Below are positions 1 through 6,008 of a DNA stretch of 16,763 nt, piece after piece. The position numbers and the translations under genes were made by a program. Numbering within the stretch: the stretch's first letter is position 1; each line of letters starts with the position of its first letter. The stretch is taken from NCBI GenBank assembly GCA_007117255.1, contig SKGU01000318.1:1-16763 (forward strand), written 5' to 3'. The notes beneath the pieces were generated by a model, which worked only from the letters and a program-made list of their open reading frames with translations, had not been told where the DNA came from and did not search any database. The DNA is from Natronohydrobacter sp. (GTDB lineage Bacteria > Pseudomonadota > Alphaproteobacteria > Rhodobacterales > Rhodobacteraceae).

Positions 1-27
1 GAAGTCGCGCTGAGACGGGAGGGGGGC

Positions 28-50
28 TTGGAGGGCTGCAGCCCTCCCAA
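28..50. repeat. GC-rich palindrome behind the DAHP synthase gene
   Basis: Bases 30-47 form a perfect 18-bp palindrome (nine bases and their complement, centred on a CTGCAG). Nearly matching TTGG / CCCAA flanks extend it to 28-50. It lies about 70 bases beyond the stop of the minus-strand synthase gene. It can form a strong hairpin in RNA from either strand. It may be a secondary terminator or part of an intergenic repeat. No gene is visible in 1-118. Confidence 0.55.
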
Positions 51-60
51 CCACCTGCCT

Positions 61-82
61 CAAGGGGGGCACGCCCCCCTTG
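61..82 (-). terminator. Strong hairpin downstream of the DAHP synthase gene
   Basis: Bases 61-70 and 73-82 are perfect inverted complements (CAAGGGGGGC and its reverse complement), allowing a nine- or ten-pair stem with a minimal loop. It lies 37 bases beyond the minus-strand stop codon at 119-121. There is no clean U-run after it on the minus strand, so it is a probable but not textbook intrinsic terminator, or an RNA 3'-end stabiliser. Confidence 0.6.
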
Positions 83-118
83 AGAAACCCCGTGGATATT
101 TGGACAAGGATGAAAGGA

Positions 119-1486
119 TCAGATGGCGGCTGCGAGTTTCGCGCGACGCCCGACCAGTTCTTCCGCAACAAGAAACGCCAGTTCCAGCGACTGGCTGGCA
201 TTGAGGCGCGGATCGCAGGCCGTGTGATAGCGTTGCGACAGATCCTCATCCGTTACCGCGCGCAACCCGCCTGTGCATTCGGTCACATCCTTACCGGTCA
301 TTTCGAAATGCACACCACCGGGGATCGAGCCTTCGGCATTATGAATGGCGAAGAACTCGCTGACTTCGCGCATCACCGAATCAAAAGGCCGGGTCTTGTA
401 GCCTGACGATGATTTGATCGTGTTGCCGTGCATCGGATCACAGGTCCAGAGCACATTTGCGCCCTCAGAACGCACAGCTTCAATCAGGCGCGGCAGATGA
501 TCCCCTACCGAGCCCGCCCCGAAGCGTGCGATCAGGGTCAAACGGCCCGGCTCGTTATCTGGGTTCAGCGCGGCCATCAGTCGCTTGAGATCGTCAGCGG
601 AAAGCGATGGCCCGCATTTCAATCCGATGGGATTCTGCACGCCGCGACAGAATTCCACATGCGCCCCATCGGGCTGGCGGGTGCGGTCACCGATCCAGAT
701 GAAATGCCCCGACCCCGCCACAGGCAGGCCAGAGGTCGAATCGATCCGCGCCAACGCCTCTTCATATTCCAGCAAAAGCGCCTCATGGCTGGTGTAGAAA
801 TCCACCGTCGCCAGGTCTTGGCTGGTCTCGGATGTGATGCCGGCAGCCGTCAGGAAATCCAGCGTGTCAGTGATGCGGTCTGTCATCTCGCGGTAGCGCT
901 CGGCCTTCTCGCCTTCGGCAAAGCCCAGCGTCCACGCATGTACGCGGTGCATGTCCGCATAGCCACCTTTCGAGAACGCGCGCAGCAGGTTCAGACTGGC
1001 CGCCGCCTGCGTGTAGGCTTGCAACATGCGGGCCGGGTCTGGAATACGCGCATCAGGGGTGAAATCAAACCCATTGATGATGTCACCCCGGTAGCTTGGC
1101 AATTCCTGATCGCCGACCTTCTCCATGGGCGCAGAGCGCGGCTTGGCAAACTGGCCCGCCATGCGCCCCACTTTCACCACAGGCACCTTGGCACCGTAGG
1201 TCAGCACGATCGCCATCTGCAACATTACCTTGAAGGTGTCGCGGATGCTGTCTGCAGTGAATTCGGAAAAGCTTTCGGCGCAATCCCCGCCCTGAAGCAG
1301 GAACGCTTCGCCGCGCGAGGCAGCCCCCAGCTTGCGCTTGAGTGCGCGCACTTCGCCCGCAAAGACGAGCGGCGGGTATTTGGCAAGCTGCGCTTCCACA
1401 GCATTCAGCGCGTCCTGATCGGGATAATCCGGCATCTGGATGCGTGGGCGCGTGCGCCATGTCGATTTCGTCCAGCCATGGGTCAT
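119..1486 (-). CDS. aroG: Class II 3-deoxy-7-phosphoheptulonate (DAHP) synthase
   Basis: Catalyses the first step of the shikimate pathway: phosphoenolpyruvate plus erythrose 4-phosphate give DAHP, in the cytoplasm. The 455-residue length fits the class II (plant/actinobacterial-type) family. Hallmarks seen in order: GGDCAES around metal-binding Cys69, the FCRGVQNPIGLKCGPS substrate loop, WTCDPMHGNT with the metal His, HFEMTGKDVTEC with the metal Glu, and TACDPRLNASQSLELAF with the metal Asp. The ATG at 1484-1486 is supported by a GGAGG five bases upstream (complement of 1492-1496). A sigma-70-like promoter lies at 1551-1579. The gene is divergent from the GlxA-type regulator and is followed by strong hairpins. 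Class assignment is certain from motifs. The symbol aroG is used loosely; class II enzymes are also called aroF or aroH. No regulatory ACT-type domain is visible. Confidence 0.95.
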   Translation of the reverse strand: MTHGWTKSTWRTRPRIQMPDYPDQDALNAVEAQLAKYPPLVFAGEVRALKRKLGAASRGEAFLLQGGDCAESFSEFTADSIRDTFKVMLQMAIVLTYGAKVPVVKVGRMAGQFAKPRSAPMEKVGDQELPSYRGDIINGFDFTPDARIPDPARMLQAYTQAAASLNLLRAFSKGGYADMHRVHAWTLGFAEGEKAERYREMTDRITDTLDFLTAAGITSETSQDLATVDFYTSHEALLLEYEEALARIDSTSGLPVAGSGHFIWIGDRTRQPDGAHVEFCRGVQNPIGLKCGPSLSADDLKRLMAALNPDNEPGRLTLIARFGAGSVGDHLPRLIEAVRSEGANVLWTCDPMHGNTIKSSSGYKTRPFDSVMREVSEFFAIHNAEGSIPGGVHFEMTGKDVTECTGGLRAVTDEDLSQRYHTACDPRLNASQSLELAFLVAEELVGRRAKLAAAI

Positions 1487-1526
1487 GGGAGCCTCCGGGT
1501 CCGTCAGTCTGAATGCAAGCGGTGAT

Positions 1527-1544
1527 AGCGGTCACAGCACCGCT
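1527..1544 (-). other. Hairpin in the DAHP synthase 5' leader
   Basis: AGCGGT at 1527-1532 pairs with ACCGCT at 1539-1544 (6-bp stem, 6-base loop). A second AGCGGT copy at 1518-1523 could pair with the same partner. If transcription begins near 1544, as the promoter predicts, this hairpin is at the extreme 5' end of the mRNA. No Trp/Phe/Tyr-rich leader peptide was recognised, so I do not claim attenuation. Confidence 0.35.
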
Positions 1545-1550
1545 GGCGCT

Positions 1551-1579
1551 TCTATACAAAAGCCTGTGAGGGCTTGCAA
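1551..1579 (-). promoter_or_regulatory. Sigma-70-type promoter of the DAHP synthase gene
   Basis: Read on the minus strand: -35 TTGCAA (1574-1579), exactly 17 bases of spacer, then -10 TATAGA (1551-1556). The predicted start is near 1544, giving a leader of roughly 58 bases. The same -35 hexamer with a 17-base spacer is found in front of the SRP RNA gene in this window, which supports both predictions. Confidence 0.6.
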
Positions 1580-1651
1580 ACACGATTGCTCTTGCGCGCG
1601 CGGTCGAAACTTGATTGTGTCGCCGAAATCCAGCCATAGCGCCCGATACCA

Positions 1652-2659
1652 ATGTCAAGTACGCCCGTCAGTTCCCCCCTTCGTTCAGGCGTCGCACCGC
1701 GCCACCATGTTGTTTTTCTGCTGCTGGAGCGGTTCACGCTCATGGCTTTTGCTGCGGCGGTTGAGCCGCTGCGCCTGAGCAATCGCATCGCCGGAAAGAC
1801 GCTGTACAGCTGGGAGCTGGTCAGCGAAACCGGGCGCAGTGTCACCTGCTCCAATGGCACCGAAATCGCTGTCTCCGGGGGCTTGGGCGATGTGGCCGGG
1901 GATGCCATGATCGTGGTCTGCGGCGGTGTCGATGTGCAGCGCGCGACAACACCCGCGATCCTGTCGTGGCTGCGCAAACGCGCCCGGTACGGAACGACGC
2001 TTGCCGGAATCTGCACAGGGGCCTGGACATTGGCGAAGGCAGGCTTGCTGGACGGACACCGCGCGACCATACACTGGGAAAACCATGACGCGCTGATCGA
2101 AGACTTTCCCGATGTCGACCTGACGAAATCAATTTTCGTGATTCATGGAAAGCGCCTGACCTCTGCAGGCGGTACAGCACCGCTGGACATGATGCTGAGC
2201 CTGATCACCAATAGCGAAGGGGCCGACCTGGCCCATGCCGTGGCCGATCAGATGATTTACTCCTCGATCCGCACCAACCGCGACACGCAGCGCCTTTCCA
2301 TCCCGGCCCGCATCGGTGTGCGTCATCCAAAGCTGGCGCGGGTCATCGAATTCATGGAAACCCATATCGAAGACCCCATCGGCCCTTCCGATCTGGCCGA
2401 GGCGGTGGATATGTCCACACGCCAGTTGGAACGGCTGTTTCGTCGCTACCTCAACCGCAGTCCGAAACGCTACTATATGGAGCTGCGGCTGGAGCGCGCG
2501 CGCAACCTGCTGATGCAGACCGATATGAGCGTCATCAGCGTAGCACTGGCCACGGGCTTCACTTCGCCATCGCATTTTTCCAAATGCTACCGCGCGCATT
2601 ACGACACGACCCCATATCGAGAGCGCGGCGCCCATGCCAGCCCCGAAGACGACACTTGA
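1652..2659 (+). CDS. GlxA family AraC-type transcriptional regulator
   Basis: A 335-residue DNA-binding regulator with two domains. Residues ~20-190 are a DJ-1/PfpI (class I amidotransferase-like) sensor domain. It contains the family signature LAGICTGAWTLAKAGLLDG, with the nucleophile-position Cys at residue 121, then ATIHWEN. Residues ~230-325 are an AraC/XylS double helix-turn-helix, including DLAEAVDMSTRQLERLFRR and the second-helix signature VALATGFTSPSHFSKCYR. Relatives respond to small nitrogenous or amino-acid-like metabolites (GbdR, CdhR and ArgR types in Pseudomonas), but the ligand here cannot be told from sequence. The ATG at 1652 has no clear Shine-Dalgarno. It is divergent from the DAHP synthase gene across 165 bases, so autoregulation or control of that gene is possible but not shown. 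Confidence 0.9.
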   Translation: MSSTPVSSPLRSGVAPRHHVVFLLLERFTLMAFAAAVEPLRLSNRIAGKTLYSWELVSETGRSVTCSNGTEIAVSGGLGDVAGDAMIVVCGGVDVQRATTPAILSWLRKRARYGTTLAGICTGAWTLAKAGLLDGHRATIHWENHDALIEDFPDVDLTKSIFVIHGKRLTSAGGTAPLDMMLSLITNSEGADLAHAVADQMIYSSIRTNRDTQRLSIPARIGVRHPKLARVIEFMETHIEDPIGPSDLAEAVDMSTRQLERLFRRYLNRSPKRYYMELRLERARNLLMQTDMSVISVALATGFTSPSHFSKCYRAHYDTTPYRERGAHASPEDDT

Positions 2660-2716
2660 TTCGGCTTTTTACTTGATGCGGCTCAGAGGTTTCCGGCGGA
2701 CAAAAGGCGCTCTAAC

Positions 2717-2743
2717 GCAAACATTTGCACATTGATCAATGTG
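2717..2743. promoter_or_regulatory. Two abutting palindromes, candidate operators
   Basis: GCAAA-CA-TTTGC (2717-2728) shares its last base with the perfect palindrome CACATTGATCAATGTG (2728-2743). ACATT recurs at 2721, 2729 and 2746. The core resembles but does not equal an FNR/FixK box, because TTGAT and ATCAA overlap instead of being four bases apart. The site is 58 bases after the GlxA-type regulator stop and about 435 bases before the sugar-phosphate transferase. The binding protein is unknown. Confidence 0.4.
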
Positions 2744-3137
2744 GTACATTGCAGAAATTGTCTTATTTTCCGCCATTGACGTCTTTCCTGAGCATTGGTG
2801 CACAGACACCACAAAAGCCCGCTATGGCGAGGGGGAGTGCAGCAACCTGTCGACGTGTGCCGCGCATGGGACGCCTTGGGTCTGGACGACTGGCAAACCG
2901 GCCTGAACGCGTTCATATGGCTGGTGAAGAATAAGCGGCAGACAGGTATTTTCCGGCATCACGTCACTACGACATGGCTTGCGTTTCGCGCTCTTTTTCC
3001 TGACCGCCCAGATGTTGTCACGCGCCCAAAATGGCTGCCTGATTTTTATGCGCCTGTCACAATTTGCCTGTAAATTTTGCAATTGCAAGTTGTCTTCCAG
3101 ACAGCAAGGCGCTAGTGACGATTGCGCAGCCCAGATT

Positions 3138-3166
3138 TTACCGGGCATCACCATGCAACATATAAG
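3138..3166 (+). promoter_or_regulatory. Candidate promoter of the polysaccharide operon
   Basis: TTACCG (3138-3143), 17 bases, then TATAAG (3161-3166; five of six match TATAAT). The start of transcription would fall about 5 bases before the ATG at 3179. That would fit the absence of a Shine-Dalgarno there and suggest a leaderless or nearly leaderless message. The -35 match is poor, so this is tentative. Confidence 0.35.
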
Positions 3167-3178
3167 CGTTATTTACCA

Positions 3179-4240
3179 ATGATTTACCTTCCATCACTCT
3201 TTGTGACTGCCCTATGCGCATTGCTGATTCTGCGCTGGCAATCGTTTATTGAACCACTTACTGAACGCCGAGCCGACCATTTGGCCATACAATCGTCACA
3301 CTATGGGGAACCGCTTCGTTTCGGTGGCGTAGCAGTGCTGCTTGGGCTGGTGATTGGCACTTTGCTGCTCACGTTTCAAACTGATGCGCATGACACACCG
3401 CTCCTGCTTTTGTCCGCTCTTCCGGTTATGATTGCAGGCCTTGCAGAAGATATGGGCCATAGGGTGTCACCACGCGGACGTCTGATTGCAGCCATGTTAT
3501 CTGCGCTTGCTGCGATCGTGATGTTGCAGATTTGGGTGGCGCGCGCGGATTTAACCGGCCTTGATTTCGCACTGTCCTTTCCTGCAGTGGCAATCATTGG
3601 AACTGTATTGTTTTCTGCCGGCTTCTGCCATTCGGTGAATCTGATTGATGGGATGAACGGCTTTTCAACTGTTTCGGTGATTTCCTCTGCAAGTGGTATT
3701 GCACTGATCGCCGCACATGCAGGACAAGCCGAGATCGCTACCTTTTCCATGCTGCTTGTCGCTTGCCTTGCGGGATTCCTTGCCATGAACTGGCCAACAG
3801 CACGCATGTTTCTGGGCGACGCTGGTGCGTATGGGGTCGGACATCTGCTTGTTTGGCTGGGCATCCTTTTGGCCTGGAAATCCGACAGCGTTGCGATCCC
3901 TGCACTGTTGCTGGTGTTGTTCTGGCCGATTGTCGATGTCTTTCACACGATTTTCCGCAGGCTCATGCTGCGAAACTCGCCCTTTCAGCCAGACAAGATG
4001 CACCTTCACCACAAGGTGCGACGCGCGCTTGACCTGATGGTCTTCGGGTACAATCAGCGCGCCAAGTCAAATCCGGCGACCATAGTCGTCTTGTTCCCTT
4101 TTATGGTGATGCCGATCGCAACAGGCGTTCTTTTGCAGAGCAATCCTACCGCTGGTTGGATTGCCTTTATCGCGTATTCTCTGGCATTCGCCGGGGCTCA
4201 TAAAATTGCGACAAGAATCGCTATAAAGTGGCGAAAGTGA
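3179..4240 (+). CDS. WecA/MraY-type polyprenyl-phosphate sugar-1-phosphate transferase
   Basis: An integral inner-membrane enzyme (glycosyltransferase family 4) that moves a sugar-1-phosphate from a UDP-sugar to undecaprenyl phosphate, starting a polysaccharide repeat unit. The start chosen gives 353 residues and about ten hydrophobic segments. Family motifs: GLAEDMGHRVSPRGRL (the acidic pair, here Glu-Asp rather than Asp-Asp), NLIDGMNG, MFLGDAGAYG, and HLHH in the last cytoplasmic loop, typical of the UDP-HexNAc-type branch rather than MraY itself. A longer TTG start at 3122 adds a polar, His-rich leader and is less likely; the first membrane helix begins right after the ATG at 3179. It is the first gene of the wza/wzb/wzc-like cassette, 178 bases before the next gene. 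Codon third positions are visibly less GC-rich than in flanking genes. The exact donor sugar is unknown. Confidence 0.88.
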   Translation: MIYLPSLFVTALCALLILRWQSFIEPLTERRADHLAIQSSHYGEPLRFGGVAVLLGLVIGTLLLTFQTDAHDTPLLLLSALPVMIAGLAEDMGHRVSPRGRLIAAMLSALAAIVMLQIWVARADLTGLDFALSFPAVAIIGTVLFSAGFCHSVNLIDGMNGFSTVSVISSASGIALIAAHAGQAEIATFSMLLVACLAGFLAMNWPTARMFLGDAGAYGVGHLLVWLGILLAWKSDSVAIPALLLVLFWPIVDVFHTIFRRLMLRNSPFQPDKMHLHHKVRRALDLMVFGYNQRAKSNPATIVVLFPFMVMPIATGVLLQSNPTAGWIAFIAYSLAFAGAHKIATRIAIKWRK

Positions 4241-4418
4241 CAACGGGCCACAGTATCTTGCCGAAAATGACGAAGAAGGGCTTCTCGGTCTCGCACCATT
4301 TGCGCGGCTGCATTACAAGTAGACGGAGAATCGTCGGGGCGCGCCAAACTGCCGCTTCCTGGCGTAAACGAAATGTACGGTGGTCGGGCGATTGACTGAA
4401 TATGAAGGATGCATTGTG

Positions 4419-5528
4419 ATGAGCGGATCGTCATTGAGAGCTGCAAATCTGCCGCTAGTAGATAAGCTGCCACTTGTTGCGGCAGTTTTGTTCGCAATGA
4501 TCATCTCAGCTTGCTCAGATGGCTATGTGAAATTCCCCACAACCGAAGAAGGACAGCGCTCGCTAGGTGATGACGTCGAAGTGATCGTGTTATCGTCCGA
4601 GAATATCACCGATTTCACTCGCCCCTCGCGCGGGCATCAGGCGACACAGTTGCCAAGTGGTCGGGGCTGGACATATGCAGTGGGGCCTGGCGACATCCTG
4701 TCGGTCATTGTGTTTGATCATCCTGAATTGACCCTGCCTGCGGGACCACAGCGCAGTGCCGCCGAGAGTGGCTTTCAAGTGGCAAGCGATGGCACCATCA
4801 CCTACCCCTATATTGGAAGCATCCGCGCCAGCGGTCGATCCGTCGGCCAGATCAGAGCCGATCTTTCACAGAGACTGGCGAGTTTCATTCCCGATCCTCA
4901 AGTTGAAGTCCGCATTGCGGCTTATAATTCACAGTCAATTGTCGTTTCGGGCGAAGTCGAAGCTCCAAATCGTCAGCCATTGACCTCTGTCAGACTCAGC
5001 CTTGTTGAAGCAATAAACGCGGCTGGTGGCTTCTCGGATACTGCCGACCCCAGAGATGTCAGCGTACAACGCGGCGGGCGGATTTATCATGTCGATGTGG
5101 CCGGGTTTCTGGAAGGCGGAATGACACAGAACAACCCCATCCTTCGTGACGGTGATGTTGTGAATGTTCCGCGCAGACGCGCAGAAGAAGCCTATTTGCT
5201 GGGCGAGATATTGCGGCCAGATGTTGTTGATCTGTCTCGCGAACCCATAACGCTGACGCAGGCGATCACACGACGCGGAGGCCTGCAACAACCCCGCGCA
5301 AATGCACGCGGCGTCCTGGTGTTCAGGGCGCATGGAAACAACATGACACGCGTCTTTCAGCTCGACACCTCTGCGCCAAGCGGCTTGTTGCTTGGGACGC
5401 GCTTTGTACTTGAGCCCGGTGATGTCGTTTATGTGCTGCGTTCGCCGTTGCAACGCTGGAATGATACGATCGTCAGACTTCTGCCAACTGTGCAGGCTGT
5501 CAGAACCGTCGATGACGTTGTGAATTGA
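4419..5528 (+). CDS. Wza-like outer-membrane polysaccharide export lipoprotein
   Basis: Forms the octameric outer-membrane channel through which capsule or exopolysaccharide leaves the cell. The lipoprotein signal is clear: a hydrophobic stretch ending AMIISAC, with the lipid-bearing Cys about residue 32 of the chosen start. The Poly_export domain follows (YAVGPGDILSVIVFDHPELT, then DGTITYPYIGSI), then SLBB-type domains (around QSIVVSGEVEAPNRQPL and EAYLLGEILRPDVV). The C-terminal amphipathic helix begins near PLQRWNDTIVRLLPT, the Wza membrane-spanning helix. The 369-residue length fits Wza (about 380). The ATG at 4419 has GAAGGA nine bases upstream; the GTG at 4416 is an alternative and the GTG at 4380 is unlikely. 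Six bases separate it from the phosphatase gene, so they are co-transcribed. Confidence 0.92.
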   Translation: MSGSSLRAANLPLVDKLPLVAAVLFAMIISACSDGYVKFPTTEEGQRSLGDDVEVIVLSSENITDFTRPSRGHQATQLPSGRGWTYAVGPGDILSVIVFDHPELTLPAGPQRSAAESGFQVASDGTITYPYIGSIRASGRSVGQIRADLSQRLASFIPDPQVEVRIAAYNSQSIVVSGEVEAPNRQPLTSVRLSLVEAINAAGGFSDTADPRDVSVQRGGRIYHVDVAGFLEGGMTQNNPILRDGDVVNVPRRRAEEAYLLGEILRPDVVDLSREPITLTQAITRRGGLQQPRANARGVLVFRAHGNNMTRVFQLDTSAPSGLLLGTRFVLEPGDVVYVLRSPLQRWNDTIVRLLPTVQAVRTVDDVVN

Positions 5529-5534
5529 CGGGCG

Positions 5535-5990
5535 ATGGCTATGATGGTTCCTTCCATCCTCGTAGTATGCGTCGGGAATATCTGTCGCTCACCGGTCGGC
5601 GAACGGTTGCTGGCACACCGTTTGAACGAGCGGGGAGCTACGATAGATGTGTCCTCTGCAGGTATCGGTGCGCTTGTTGGCCATGAAGCTGACGAAGATG
5701 CGGCAGCCGTGGCTGCGCAAAACGGGGTTTCTCTAACTGGCCATATCGCACGCCAGTTCTCTCATGACCTTGGGGCAAAGCACGCTCTGATCCTGGTCAT
5801 GGAGGCAGGTCACAAGCGCGAGATTATCAAGAGCTCACCTGATTTATCTGGCAGAATCATGCTATTTGATCATTGGACCGGTGCAAAGGGGATCGCAGAC
5901 CCCTATCGACACTCGATCCAGTTTCACGAAGAGGTGTTCGCGCAGATCGATAGAGCAGCGACAGCGTGGGTCGACAAACTTGCAAAATAA
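5535..5990 (+). CDS. Wzb-like low-molecular-weight protein-tyrosine phosphatase
   Basis: A 151-residue cytoplasmic phosphatase of the LMW-PTP family. The catalytic P-loop C-X5-R-S is at residues 12-19 (VCVGNICRSP), and the general-acid Asp-Pro is at 122-123 (GIADPYRHS). In polysaccharide operons it dephosphorylates the tyrosine-rich tail of the Wzc-type kinase, and cycling of phosphorylation controls polymer assembly. Its position between wza-like and wzc-like genes (6 bases after one, 18 before the next) is the classical order. In-frame ATGs at 5535, 5541 and 5544 are all possible starts; none has a strong ribosome site, so translation may be coupled to the upstream gene. An arsenate reductase role is less likely in this context. 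Confidence 0.92.
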   Translation: MAMMVPSILVVCVGNICRSPVGERLLAHRLNERGATIDVSSAGIGALVGHEADEDAAAVAAQNGVSLTGHIARQFSHDLGAKHALILVMEAGHKREIIKSSPDLSGRIMLFDHWTGAKGIADPYRHSIQFHEEVFAQIDRAATAWVDKLAK

Positions 5991-6008
5991 CTTGAGGGAA
6001 TGGCGTGG

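Larger units (their letters stand above)
2660..3178. other. 519-base gene-free stretch ahead of the polysaccharide cassette
   Basis: No protein was recognised here. The stretch holds GCAAACATTTGC (2717-2728, 5-bp arms) abutting a perfect 16-bp palindrome CACATTGATCAATGTG (2728-2743), and a 12-bp palindrome TTGCAATTGCAA (3077-3088). A TTG-start frame at 2795-3073 (92 codons, six Trp, GC-rich third positions in its middle) has no recognisable family and no convincing ribosome site. It may be chance or a gene remnant. The end of the stretch carries the candidate promoter of the next gene. It is probably the control region of the polysaccharide operon, with binding sites for unknown regulators. 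Confidence 0.5.

Noticed and set aside
428..1525. Long 365-codon plus-strand frame over the DAHP synthase gene
   Set aside because: It is the complement of a clearly motif-bearing gene in GC-rich DNA. Its product is Arg/His-rich with no family features.
1083..1658. 191-codon minus-strand frame overlapping the start of the DAHP synthase gene and the divergent interval
   Set aside because: It is a shifted frame of the synthase N-terminus with no motifs of its own.
2731..2740. FNR/FixK box
   Set aside because: The half-sites TTGAT and ATCAA overlap in TTGATCAA instead of being spaced by four bases, so it is not a canonical box.
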